Notes: generated by a model from the letters alone, not told the origin. Shown: positions 9,381-19,501, counted from the stretch's first letter. The stretch is 22,208 bases of DNA from Hymenopellis radicata (GCA_015501595.1 JADNRX010000793.1:1-22208); one strand, 5' to 3'. A program made the numbers and translations.

Positions 9381-10669
9381 CTAATACAAGGTGTGGGGAC
9401 GGTACAGATGCCACGCGTCTTTCGCAGCCATACATTCAACAGTCACCTTGGCCGGACACTCGTTGAAATACTCTCTCGTCTCTTCAATGTGTTCCTCATC
9501 AACGGTGCGGGATGCATATTCAATGACAATAGTGACCGCCACGAGCGTTGACAGACGAGGATTGCACAGGGCATGTGCTAAAACACGCCACTCCGTCGCG
9601 TCCCAGTCGTACCCGATGACGGTCAATCGTCGTAAATTGATAGGAAAATCAACCTCGGCCACCAAAGAATCCGAAAGATGAGGCAAATGGGTAGGTTGTC
9701 GTAACTCGAGCCATACAGAAGAAGCCCGTAACATTTCCGGAAGGTACGGTCCTAAAAGAAAGTATGAAAAGAGAGAATCGAAATATTATGATTCATACCA
9801 TCAGCAAGACTATCAAGTTGGAGAGATAACTCATCTAGCTGTTTCATGGTGGCGAGAAAATTCTGTAAATCGTCCCAGGTATCGATAATGTCATCATTCA
9901 AAGTTACGCAAAGGAGCATGAGACGTCGGACGCCAGAGAAAAAGTTCTGGAGTCCCCCCATCTCAGCTTCAAGGAGCTCCGTATCATAAATGCCCAGATC
10001 GGTTATGTTGGACGGAGGGCAGGCTGCGAGTCGTGGATCTGGCCATGTACCCGACCGTGGAAACTCGTAGGCAATGCTGCTCAAGTTCAACGCAGAGATG
10101 TGCGGATACCTGGAGAGCATTTCCACAAGGGCCACGGGATGGAGCTTCACGCAGGCAATCTTCAGATTCGTGAAAGCGCTACTTGGGAGAACCCTGGTGA
10201 TTGCCTGCGCAAGCGGCGTATCGAAATGTATATCTCTGGAGGTGTAATAGCCGTGAAGGCGCTCGTATCCCCGAAAATCCACTCTAACGTCCTCTACGTT
10301 GACCAGAAGGTGCTTCAGCCTGGTGAGAGTATCCCATGCTGTAGTTTCCAAAATACGGACAACCTCGTCAGAGTCAAGCCACAGATCGTATGTCACCTGC
10401 TTGACGAGCCGGCCGATGTCGTTGGACGGATCCTGAATAATCTCGAGAAGGTGCAAGTTGCGCCTCTTCATCGACTCGTCAAGGATGCCGGAATCGGCTT
10501 TGACAGACAATGTGATGTTTTTGTAGATGTATTTTCGGCAACGGGGACCGAAACAGCGCGCAGCCTGAAGGAGAGAGAGAAGAGGAGCCTGGGCGGCGGA
10601 CCACCCAAGGATGGAACGGACATTGTCAACGATGAGGTCGAAAAGCTCCTGGGAGAGTCCGGAAGACAT
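9381..10669 (-). CDS. F-box-like domain protein
   Basis: Two exons, 10669-9799 and 9751-9381, join across a 47-base intron (GTATGA..TTTTAG) in phase 1 to give 413 residues. The N-terminus, LSQELFDLIVDNV followed by LLSLLQAARCFGPRCRKYIY, matches the F-box-like pattern common in agaricomycete expansions: a short domain ending in a Cys/Arg/Tyr-rich helix. The rest has no named domain but shows repeated leucine-rich strand-helix units (ISALNLSSIAY, ITDLGIYDTELL, VRRLMLLCVTL, LDELSLQLDSL), as expected for an LRR-like substrate-binding part. Known relatives act as adaptors of SCF ubiquitin ligases; substrate and function here are unknown. An in-frame GTG three bases upstream is ignored in favour of the ATG. 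A shorter antisense ORF is a shadow. Confidence 0.8.
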
Positions 10670-11180
10670 CACTGCGCGCTAGAAAGCTGTCGTGGACTTC
10701 CCAGTCCTTGCAGTATAGGATAAATAGCCTTGAAAATTCAAAGAACGCGTCAAAATACGGTAAGTAAGTGTACGGTTGAATGCTTACTCTCGAGATGCCG
10801 CTGTAACTCGGGCTGGGGAAGAGGTTCCACTGTGGTGATGCCTTTATAGCTCCTGCACCTTGTTCCGTCATGCACCTGGAAGGCTGGAAGGAAGTCATTG
10901 TTCGGGAATCGGACCGATCCGCCGGCTCTTCTGGCTGACCCGCGGTTGAAAAGAGTTGAAAAGCTCATTGTCTCCGCACGGTTCTTCTTACGTTCGACAA
11001 TGGGAGCGCACAATGAAAATGTTTCAATGCTGATGCCATTGTCTTCGGCATAGGATACTTGATAGGATACATGGAATAATATACATTGTGATTGGTAAAG
11101 TATGGTTTGAGATGCATGAAGAAATAGAACAAACGCTACATGGGATGGTGATGCATATGTACAATCAAGAGACCGGATGT
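10670..11180. other. Intergenic region
   Basis: This separates two minus-strand genes: upstream of the F-box-like gene, downstream of the Clp1-like gene. Short frames on both strands are extensions or shadows of neighbours. I see no further gene and no clear TATA element. Confidence 0.4.
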
Positions 11181-11990
11181 TCAATGAGAAGGGGCGAGGG
11201 CAGCCAAGGCATAGAGACTGTACGCGAGAAGGACAACTTCCCACATTCCATCGTCGTGAATGCCAAGAGCGACCATGTTGTGCCAGAGACCATGAATGTA
11301 GTGCATAGACTCTATTACTGGGCGCGTCGCGCGAAGGGCTTTGGCTGCACTGACGACTAGGTCCTTGGTCAGTCTGACCTGTGGGGTACTCGACAGAAAT
11401 GGCGAGTGGCCGAAAGCTTGTACACCAGGGCACAGTGCAGCGAAAAGCACATCCTGCCGATGCGTGTAAAGGTACTGGGATATCGGAACGTAGCTCTCGG
11501 GATGGGGCAGGCTGAGAAATACGACGGGAACATGGTCATCCGGGATGTCGTCGACTACTGGGAAGGGAAGGAGGGTCATGCAGTGCACACGAAGTATCGT
11601 CTCGTGTACCGGAAAGACGTTGATGCGCACATTCGCAGGGCTAAAGATAGCGAGCGCATGCGTTACGGGGAACGCTCCGTCTATTTCGACGGGTAGGGAA
11701 CTTGGCAAGTCGCGAATGGATGATGGGCCAGCAATAAACGTCTGGGCGAGCGACTGCAGCGCCAGGGCTCCTAAATCGCGTGTAATCACGTCCATGAAAT
11801 GCATGTACATAGGATCGTCGACTGCTGCCGGTGGTGGGGGACGAATCAGCCGTCGCGGGAGGCTGGCGCGAGTGAGGACGCGACGAGATGTTGATGCCTG
11901 TTGTACCAGGCGTGCGCGCTGGGCGGCGGCTTCGACCTTAGCGTGGCGTTGAGGAGAGGGAGGGTTGTGGGGGAGAGCTTTAGCGGGCAT
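11181..11990 (-). CDS. clp1: Clp1-like protein (clampless 1 family)
   Basis: An intronless 269-residue frame starts at the ATG at 11990. The N-terminal third is basic and Pro/Arg/Ala-rich (RRLIRPPPPAAVDDP), likely disordered. The rest carries features I associate with basidiomycete Clp1: THALAIFSPANVRINVFPVH, PVVFLSLPHPES followed by QYLYTH, and near the end HYIHGLWHNMVALGIHDD with W and helical residues after it. In Coprinopsis cinerea, Clp1 acts downstream of the A mating-type homeodomain proteins and is needed for clamp-cell formation; the Ustilago maydis homologue is needed for proliferation of the dikaryon in the plant. Agaricomycetes often hold several divergent paralogues, so this copy may not be the functional Clp1 orthologue. 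No GATG-N9-ACA homeodomain site was seen upstream. The biochemical function of the family is unknown. Confidence 0.75.
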   Translation of the reverse strand: MPAKALPHNPPSPQRHAKVEAAAQRARLVQQASTSRRVLTRASLPRRLIRPPPPAAVDDPMYMHFMDVITRDLGALALQSLAQTFIAGPSSIRDLPSSLPVEIDGAFPVTHALAIFSPANVRINVFPVHETILRVHCMTLLPFPVVDDIPDDHVPVVFLSLPHPESYVPISQYLYTHRQDVLFAALCPGVQAFGHSPFLSSTPQVRLTKDLVVSAAKALRATRPVIESMHYIHGLWHNMVALGIHDDGMWEVVLLAYSLYALAALAPSH

Positions 11991-12528
11991 TGCGAACGGA
12001 GTGGAGAGTAGAGCTGAGTGAGGCTTTGGGTGCTAGAGGTGTTGCTGAACTGCATGATTGCGTCGGCCTTATGTAGCATTGTGCGTCGCCAACCAATTGC
12101 TAAGGATTTCGCCTTGGATGGAAACGGGAAGGAAACAATCCTGTTGTATGCGCGTGTTAGAAAACAATGGCTCATAGGAATTTCCATAATAAGGAAACAA
12201 AAGCAATTGGTACTTTCTCTCATCTCGAACCTGACTCGTTGCGACGGTGCGGTAAAAGAGCATTTGGACTGGGAGGGTCAATTCTTCAGGGCGTGTAATT
12301 GTACGGTCACAGCAAAGTAACCTTGGGAGAAGAAAAATCTATAGTTGTCTGTCAAATCACCATTCAAAAGGTCAGACGTACAGAAAACAAGGCATACACG
12401 ATGCAAGTGGACGCGCAGTGAGAGCCTCATGACCCGCCTTATCTATCAAGCGAGCGTGAGGACAATAGACTCGATGACGCCACATTGAACATCTGCCTCG
12501 AGGCAAAAGGACTTCATTGTTGGCCTCT
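11991..12528. other. Intergenic; promoter region of the Clp1-like gene
   Basis: The stretch lies between two minus-strand genes. It must contain the promoter of the Clp1-like gene and the 3' region of the racemase-like gene. Frames on either strand (up to 125 codons) are mostly extensions over the Clp1-like start and have no supporting motifs. Confidence 0.4.
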
Positions 12529-13599
12529 TTAGGTCCCAAACAGTTTGGCTATTGCCTCAACTGTAGTGTTCCCCCCACTAAACACGACACCGATATCCCA
12601 TCCCTTCTCACCACCTTCCTTCTCGACAAGCCTTCGAAAGTCTTCGTTGAAGAGGACAACCGCCAAGGGTACCGCGGAAGAAGGCTCTATGAAGACCTTC
12701 ATGCGCTCCAAGACCAGTTTCATCGCAGCCTTTATCTCGTCCTCCGACACACTGAACAATCCCGCTAGCTTGTCCTTGTCTGAAATGATCGACCACGGGA
12801 TTAATCCAACAGGCGTCCTTAACCCATCTGCGATCGTCAACGTCTTGACAGACTCTACGCGTCGACCTGCCTCCAGCCCGCGCCTTCCGTCATCGGCTCC
12901 TTGGAAAGACGGCTCCGCGCCGAATACGCGTGTGCTGGTCGGAGAAAAGTATGTCGTGACCCCGGATAACAGTCCTCCACCACCCAGAGGCGTGATGACC
13001 GCGTCAAGTGGGGGTCTTTGCAGCTCGCGAATCTGCGCTTCCAGTTCGAGACCTACAGTTCCCTGGCCGAGGATAATATCCGGATGATCGTACGGAGGTA
13101 CAAGTATGGCGCCAGTCTTCTCAATCACCTCTGCCACAACCGCTTCTCGCTCGTCGCTGGTTGACCCAGAGAAAATGACACGAGCGCCATGGGACTTGGT
13201 CCCTGCGATCTTGGATGGAGTCGATATCGATGGCATAACAATATGTGCGGGAATGTTATACGTTTTGGCTGCATAAGCGAGAGCCTGTGCGTGATTCCCT
13301 GAGCTATGCGTAACGACACCGCGGCGGCGCACTTCGTCCTCTCCCAAGTGCTGGATAAGGCGGATCAAGGCATGGAATGCGCCACGAGCCTTGAACGCGC
13401 CAACCTTCTGGTAGTTTTCGCATTTAAAAAACAGACGGATGTTTGGTGAAGCGGCATTGGGGGCCTGGGGAGTGGATGCAATGCGATCCAGAGTCTGGCA
13501 GGTTAGAACAGGTGTTCTGTGGACATTTGCTTGGATGAGCTCGTACGCAGATTGCACAGATTCTCGACTCAGTGGGAGGCAGAGGGAAAGATCGGCCAT
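12529..13599 (-). CDS. SRY1: Serine racemase / threo-3-hydroxyaspartate dehydratase family (PLP, fold type II)
   Basis: A single-exon 356-residue frame with every landmark of the family. KCENYQKVGAFKARGA places the PLP-binding lysine at Lys70. SSGNHAQALAYAAK supplies the opposite-face serine at Ser100. GGGGLLSG at 206-213 is the phosphate loop. GAEPSFQGADD matches the Mg2+ site (Glu229, Asp237), and SGGN near residue 341 contacts the pyridine nitrogen. Length and the lack of a C-terminal ACT domain separate it from biosynthetic threonine deaminase (ILV1, over 500 residues). Relatives interconvert L- and D-serine and/or deaminate serine, threonine or L-threo-3-hydroxyaspartate to the 2-oxo acid and ammonia. 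Which activity dominates cannot be told from sequence. It is probably cytosolic, with no targeting signal. The absence of introns contrasts with neighbouring multi-exon genes. Confidence 0.92.
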   Translation of the reverse strand: MADLSLCLPLSRESVQSAYELIQANVHRTPVLTCQTLDRIASTPQAPNAASPNIRLFFKCENYQKVGAFKARGAFHALIRLIQHLGEDEVRRRGVVTHSSGNHAQALAYAAKTYNIPAHIVMPSISTPSKIAGTKSHGARVIFSGSTSDEREAVVAEVIEKTGAILVPPYDHPDIILGQGTVGLELEAQIRELQRPPLDAVITPLGGGGLLSGVTTYFSPTSTRVFGAEPSFQGADDGRRGLEAGRRVESVKTLTIADGLRTPVGLIPWSIISDKDKLAGLFSVSEDEIKAAMKLVLERMKVFIEPSSAVPLAVVLFNEDFRRLVEKEGGEKGWDIGVVFSGGNTTVEAIAKLFGT

Positions 13600-13881
13600 G
13601 GGAAGCCGCCGGCAAATACCGGCATTTGGTATGCTTCCAATGACAAGCCGGATTCAGTTGTAGAGCTGAAGGATGCGCTCGTGTCAACGAGCAAGAAAAA
13701 CATAAACTGATTGAAGTGACCAGTGCGGTCGGCGCAAGAAGTCCAGACGCCGTCGTCGTTGCGGAGTGTCAGAGCGATGCTTTGAACGTGGTGGTATGAG
13801 CGCAAGTTCCTATTCGGGCAAACCCGAGTGATCGAGCGCACTTGTACTTGTACTATCACCACGCCGACCTCGTTTCTGGCG

Positions 13882-14340
13882 TCAAATACCCTGCGTGCGC
13901 CTCTCTTCGCCCGGAATCCGCGACTTGACCGAAATGATCGGCACCGGAAGTGTAGTCTCGGCCTCGTTGGGAGCAGAGGGACTTGTCACTGGGCTTAAGG
14001 CCTTAGGCCTTATCCGCCACTGGGAGGCCATCATACACGATAGAATAGGTCCGTGCCGAGTAATTGATGATGATGAACTGAAAGTTGAGTCACCATTCAC
14101 GGATGACGGGTCAGTCTTACGGGAGACGCGTCCAGCCAGGACTTGTCGACGCGTATCCTTCTCCTCCGTTATTGCAGCCCGTAACCCTCCGCAACCCCGT
14201 TCAAGTTGGAGACTTGGAGTTTGAATACCCCCTTCGTCGATTAGGCGAATCCCAGCTGGGAGCTTGTGCGTCCTGACTGCCGCCATGATGGCCAGCAGTT
14301 TCGGACCCTGTGATGATGCAAAGTAAACTGGAATTGACAT
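13882..14340 (-). CDS. Doubtful hypothetical protein
   Basis: A 152-residue frame with ATG start lies head to head with the NmrA-like gene, about 190 bases away. It has no recognisable domain. The C-terminal half is rich in Ser, Pro and Thr with a run of five serines, and no signal peptide or membrane segment is evident. A plus-strand frame (13895-14224) over the same bases is also open, with protein-like text in its first half, so strand assignment is uncertain. It may be noise. Confidence 0.25.
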   Translation of the reverse strand: MSIPVYFASSQGPKLLAIMAAVRTHKLPAGIRLIDEGGIQTPSLQLERGCGGLRAAITEEKDTRRQVLAGRVSRKTDPSSVNGDSTFSSSSSITRHGPILSCMMASQWRIRPKALSPVTSPSAPNEAETTLPVPIISVKSRIPGEERRTQGI

Positions 14341-14532
14341 GAGGAGGACGTCCGACTACATTGTTCCACGGGCTCGACATCGATCTATATCCCGACTTCG
14401 GGATATGAGTAAAGAGATCTACAACTTGCTAATCTTGTATTGGTCACTGGTGACTTTATGTAAAAGGGCTACTTCAGGATCCATCCATCGTACTACAACG
14501 ACGCCTTGATATCGCCCATCTTTACTACTATC

Positions 14533-15659
14533 ATGCCCTCCGAGTCAAGAACCATTGCGCTGTTTGGCTACGGTGCAATCGGCAAGCCTATCGCTGAGGT
14601 GTAGCTAGAACCCACTGTTTGGACATATCACGACGTTCTGACGATATTCCAGGCATTGACGAAAGCGGGAGCTACTGTTGTCATCTTCTCTCGGGATCCT
14701 TCAAAGCTCTCAGCCGTTCCACGAAACGCCAAACTGGCCGCCGTCGATTATAATGACGAAACAAAGCTTTCTGCGCTTCTCAAGGAGAATTCTGTCGATG
14801 TCGTGGTGTCCACGCTGACAACAGCTGTGACAACCACGGATGTGCAAGTTGCGGTGGCGCGTGCAGCGAAGGAGGCCGGCGTGAAGCTGTTCCTTCCCAG
14901 CGAGTTTGGGTTGCCAACTGCGGGCCATACGGGGAACACCCTTTTCGCGGCCAAGAATGCCATTGCAGGTTGGGGCGACGACATCCGAGACGTGGGCATG
15001 ACTGACCAAGGCGTACAGAGCGCATCCGGGAACTTCTCCCAACGGCTAGGATATGTGTGAGTTCTTCTTATCTGATTAAGCGGAGAGCCTCGACTGATGC
15101 GTCACTGCGCAGACCGGATTCTTCCCGGAGTTTCTTCCCGGATTCGTCTCCAACCCGGCCAAACCTGGAGAATTCGTCATTGCCGGTAATGGCGACGCGA
15201 GATTCTCCCTCACGTCTACTTCTGACATTGCCGGTCCGTGCGCCAGTCGTTCGTGACCTCTATTGTTGATACCTAATGTACGCAGGCTATGTCGCGCATA
15301 TCCTTACTGCTCTCCCACTATCGGACCTGGAGAACTCTGTCCTTCTTATCGAAGGTCAATCGATGAGCCTCAACGAGGCGGCGGCTTTATACAACAAGAA
15401 GCCCACTTATATTTCTTTGGAATCCTTGGAGGAGCCGAGCTTGCTCAGGCATCTCAGCGCTCTCGATGCAGGCTGGGCAAGGACCGGGTTTGACATCACG
15501 AATCCCGACGCTCCAGCTGAGGTTGTGGAAGCGAGGTCAGGAAGATCCAACGCGCTTTGGCCAGGACATGTATGGAAACAGCTCAAAGACGTTGTTCCTT
15601 CCCTCTCTCAGGCTTCGCCCGAATGGACCTACCAAGCTTCAAGATTCACTGTGACTTAG
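14533..15659 (+). CDS. NmrA-like / isoflavone-reductase-like NAD(P)-binding protein
   Basis: Five exons, 14533-14598, 14653-14968, 15019-15056, 15113-15233 and 15286-15659, join in phase to 304 residues. The start gives an immediate Rossmann fold: IALFGYGAIGKPIAEALTKA with GxGxxG at Gly12, Gly14 and Gly17, followed by VVIFSRDPSK, whose Arg suggests NADP(H) binding. VVVSTL, LFLPSEFGLPT (102-112) and AAKNAIA with Lys123 are typical of the atypical-SDR isoflavone-reductase/NmrA group. The middle exons restore FFPEFLPGFV and DIAGYVAHIL, expected at these places. Without splicing, the second exon would run on into a meaningless tail and stop at 15060. Fungal members are mostly of unknown substrate; some reduce phenylpropanoid-type compounds, others sense NADP. 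Not part of an evident biosynthetic cluster. Confidence 0.85.
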
Positions 15660-16074
15660 CGTAAAAGAAGATAGATTAAAATTTGTAGTATCCTACGCAG
15701 CGGGCTACTTATTGTAACCGAGGCAGGAAATTTGAGAGTCGCAAAAAGTCAAAAAGCTGTGACTAGAACCAGACTAGAACAAAGGGAAAAGAGCTGGAAG
15801 GAAAGAGAAGGAACGAGGATAGGACGATTCATTGAAGGCTGGTATAACCCGACCTATTTCCGCGAAGCCTTACATAGATCTACGGGAAGTGCGAAAACGA
15901 ATGAAGACGGTGTGTATAGGTGATATTGTTTGAACCACTGTAGTCTGTCTAAGAGTGAAAGTGTGCCAACATGAATGCTATCTAAGGGTATATAAATACT
16001 AACATGTCAAAAGATGGGATGCGTACATAGTCACTAGTTTGTGGTCGTCGAAAAGAGATTCGTACAGATAGTGC
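15660..16074. other. Intergenic between convergent genes
   Basis: This holds the 3' regions of the NmrA-like gene and the SNF2 gene. A 63-codon plus-strand frame at 15732-15923 is Lys/Arg/Glu-rich and has no other support. No RNA gene was found. Confidence 0.45.
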
Positions 16075-19000
16075 CTAGTCGTCGTCATCGTCATCGTCTT
16101 TCCCGCCTCGGTTGAACAGTGCGAGCAGCTCATTCATGTCCAGGCGCAGGTTCTTGACCTTGTCTCCGCTCAGCGCCGCCTTGGTCAGCTCCCGTTTCTT
16201 GTCCTGCAGCTAAAAAGGACGTTGAGAACAATGATTGAAATCAAGAAGCAAACTTACGGCGAGGATACGATCCTCTACGGTGCCCTCGACCTTAAGCTTG
16301 TAGATGTTGACCTTTTTCTTCTGCCCGAATCGATGGGCTCGGTCGAAAGCTTGATCCTACAACCGAATGTCACTAAGTATTAGAGTAAGACGACGCGGGA
16401 AGCACGTACCTCCAAGGCCGGGTTCCACCACATGTCAAACAGAATGACACGGTTGCAAACCGTTAGATTCAACCCAGTACTCCCAGCCTTAAATGAGATC
16501 AGGATGACTTTAGTTCGTGGGTCATTCTTAATCTTGTTCAACGACACTTCACGCTCGGCCGGTTTCATACTGCCGTCGTCTACCAAGACACGTCAATAAC
16601 ACCCGTATTGACAGTGTAAAACACGACGTACAGCGAGCATACCGAATGCCTCGTCGAGTCAGGAAAGGCTCTATCAGATCAAGCATGGTCGTGAACTGCG
16701 AGAAGATGATTGTCTTGTCCTCTCCCTCGCTTTCTCGGTCAATATCGTCGAGGAGTTCCATCATCTTGCGGATTTTGGTCGATCCTGACTCCGTCGCCTG
16801 CTGAGCGATCTTCGCGCAATCAATGCAATGGGTGTCCCATCGTCCCGAAGCCGTCTTGGAAGAGTTGAGGCTGGACAATGGACATGGGTGAGGATCGCTC
16901 TTCTCGACGAGGATAAGTAGATATCTTACTCTGTTACGCATATTCTGCATTTGCGTCCTACAGTCAACTGGTCGAAGGCGGCAATCAGGTCATCACCATC
17001 TCCCGCTTCTTGACCGTCGGCGCCCTTCTTTGCCTCTTTCGGTTCGACGGCTTCGCTAACATCCGTGAAGTCCTGCGATACCAGTACACAATGGTCGCAT
17101 GCTGGGAAATGTGTTAGTGAACAAGTTCTGAAGCGGATGCTAGACAGGTATCACCTTGGCGAAGACGAAGAAGTAAGAGCAGGACACTCATGTAGTTTTT
17201 CTTGCCCTCGGTGGCCATCAGGCTCTCAAGTGTAGAGTCCATTTTTTGCCGCGAGCTCATTGTAGAACGCTTGCTCCTTCGAAGAGAATTCGCACGAGAT
17301 GACATCGAGTTCGCGCGGGGGAGTTCGATGAGAACCTTCCCGTCAATCATCTGATCCTTGAGCCGACGCAACATGATGGATTTCAGGACGACCTGGAAAA
17401 TGAGCATCTGGCCCGCCAAAGTGGCAAATATACCTTACCTGTAGCTTCTTCATGGCTCTGTTGATGCCTCTGCCCGTCTTCACAGGTTTCGCAATTTCGC
17501 TATTGAATCGTTCAAACTCGCAGAAAGGCTTAACATGTAGAAACTTGAAAAGCGAGAATAACTCGAGAACATCGTTTTGCCTTTCAAGAACGTCAATGCC
17601 GGCACACATGTATCGATGTGTTGCTTACATTGGAGTACCTGTTAGACACCATTTGAAACGAGCCTCGAGCCCGAAACACGCTTCCGCAGCTTTCGTTGAG
17701 CGATTCTTGATGTTGTGAGCCTCATCTGACCAAAGTTAAACTCAGACATTATACCCAAACGACGGACCCACCAAGCACAACGCGCCACCACTTGACTTCC
17801 ATAGTCGCCTTCTTGACCTTGCCTGCGCGTTTTGGCTTGTCTTTCGCAAGGGTCCTTCCAAAGTGCTCCGCCTCGGAATCGCTATCCTGTCGAGAGGCTT
17901 TGAGTTTTGATTTTTTGGATTCGTTCTTGGCCTCGGGCTTGAAAGCGGCATATTCAGACTTGATCACGTCATACGTCGTCACGACAATATGGTGCCGTTT
18001 GAGCTCGAGAGGATCTGTACCGGTGCGTCAGTTGAGGATACTGCGTAAAACGACACATACTAACCGGCTGTACGATTTGTGCCATGATGAGACATCACCT
18101 TCAAGTCAGTCATTCTCCTTGCCTCCTCTACCCATTGGTTCATCACGGCCAACGGAACGACAACTCTGATATTCTGTGAGTGAACTTGGAGCTACACAGT
18201 AAGAGGGGACGTACAACGTGGAGCCTGACCAACCAGCCTCACGGTCCGCTTTCTTGGCTTTGCCCTCTACAATTCGCACGAGCGTCTGGATGGTCTTTCC
18301 TAAGCTGTTCGAGGGTATCGGTCAGAGTAAAAGGACGTATAGAAGCGCCGTACCCCATGTCGTCTGCAAGTATACCTCCATATCGCTTCCCTTTGATATC
18401 CTCCCGTCCTCTCATCCAGTTCCGGCCTTGGATCTGGTGTGGGAGGAGTCTGAATCCGTCCTTCAGTCCAGGAACGATGGCATCTTCAGCATCGATCTCC
18501 ACGTCTTCAGTGATCGCGCCACTCATCAATTCGCGAAGCACCTTCTCTGCCTCTGCCTGTGAGAGGTCCCCACCCACGTCGTTGAAAGTGGGAACGCGTA
18601 CTTGCTCACTGTCGCCGTCGTTATCGTCGTCGTCAGGAATTTCTACGACGTGAGCAGGCCGGGGAGGAGGTGGCGGATTGGCGGGAACGCCTATGGGAGT
18701 TGCCTGCGACGCGCTCCACGACGGCTTGGCAACCTGAGGCAGGATAGGCTGAGTAGGGAAGCGTTGGATGGGGTTAGAGGGCAATCTTTGTTGGGTTTGG
18801 TTGGATACAACGTTCACCGTCGCGTTCCTTGCGACGGGTTGAGGCATGGGCTTCTTGGGTATGAAGAGACCTTTGTAAGGGTCTGCCTTGGGTTTGGGCT
18901 TCGCAGGTTGTACAGGACGATTACTGGATTCAGCCAGAGGTTTCGCTGGAGGTTTCTTGATTTCAACGACTTCGTCGTCAGAGGAGGACTCGTCCGCGTT

Positions 19001-19290
19001 GTCGTCTTTATCGTCCTCTTCCTCAGAACTCGAGATAACAATAGTCTCGCGCATCTTTGGACTCGACGGTGGCGTGGGTTCGTCAAACTACCTCTCCTAG
19101 TCATTCTCGGTTCTGAGAGTGTGTCATACTACTCACAAGGTTGTTAACATCCGGCACCTTTGAAGACGACGCCTGTGTTTGGCGGCCAGCGAGGTCTGGG
19201 TACATTTTGGGGTCGTTCATGAGCGATTGTCGACTGAATTTCATTAGAAACAGGCTTTAATAGGGAAAAAAAGACGAACATTCTCTCCAT
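16075..19290 (-). CDS. SNF2-family DNA-dependent ATPase (Rad5/Rad16/Uls1-like class)
   Basis: Fourteen exons give 855 residues: 19290-19280, 19233-19137, 19087-18354, 18304-18215, 18165-18065, 18014-17772, 17725-17629, 17580-17439, 17392-17155, 17101-16930, 16870-16632, 16579-16410, 16356-16258, 16209-16075. The start is ATGGAGAGAAT, an 11-base first exon whose splice restores MNDPKMYPDLAGRQ. An acidic/Ser N-terminus is followed by Pro-rich linkers. Helicase motifs: DDMGLGKTIQT (Lys284), VVVPLAVMNQW, DEAH (426-429), LTGTPMQ (near 455), SFKAGSTGLNL and DQAFDRAHRFGQ (779-790). A Lys/Ser-rich insert of about 60 residues precedes WWRVVLDEAH. Between the lobes CRIC (636-639) and HCIDC (656-660) form a possible zinc ribbon in place of a full RING. 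The protein ends in seven Asp. Such proteins remodel nucleoprotein in repair or transcription; exact orthology is open. Two compensating one-base shifts affect about residues 530-555. Confidence 0.9.
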
Positions 19291-19501
19291 GGTGATAGGA
19301 CGAAAGCAGGTCGCGAAGTCAAGCAAGCCGCGTTCCCTTATTACACCACGTGACGTGGTTGATGCGCGGCTCAGCTTCCGGCTTGGTCAGAATGCGAATC
19401 GGGCAACTGAGCGCGCCCCGCCATCATGCCGAGAGTCATTCGGACCGGATCTCCATGCCAGCGTTTCACAGCTTTCGCTGCGACGTCCAGCACAGGAAGG
19501 C
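19291..19501. promoter_or_regulatory. Divergent promoter of SNF2 and CLN3 genes with a CACGTG element
   Basis: Only 211 bases separate the start of the SNF2 gene (minus) from the proposed CLN3 start (plus), so the two must share promoter sequence. A near-perfect palindrome, CCACGTGACGTGG, lies at 19346-19358. It contains CACGTG (19347-19352), the core bound by bHLH factors, overlapping TGACGT, a CRE-like half. The plus-strand frame is open through this region from 19289, so a longer CLN3 N-terminus is formally possible, but the ATG at 19502 gives the more natural protein. Confidence 0.5.

Noticed and set aside
10100..10723. 207-codon plus-strand frame
   Set aside because: It is the antisense shadow of the F-box-like gene, whose minus-strand frame carries the domain and a clean intron.
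11991..12528. Homeodomain operator GATG-N9-ACA upstream of the Clp1-like gene
   Set aside because: I scanned both strands by eye and found no match with correct spacing.
12545..13087. 180-codon plus-strand frame
   Set aside because: Antisense shadow of the racemase-like gene, which has all catalytic motifs on the minus strand.
14710..15042. 110-codon minus-strand frame
   Set aside because: Antisense of the NmrA-like second exon, which has clear Rossmann and FLPSEFG motifs.
16075..16110. GTC/ATC trinucleotide repeat
   Set aside because: It simply encodes the C-terminal poly-Asp tail of the SNF2 protein.
18602..19147. 181-codon plus-strand frame rich in Val, Arg and Leu
   Set aside because: Shadow of the acidic and Pro-rich N-terminal exon of the SNF2 gene.
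19288..19291. Overlapping start codons in CCATGG on both strands
   Set aside because: The palindrome gives ATG on both strands by necessity. The plus-strand start there is unlikely because the ATG at 19502 fits CLN3 better.
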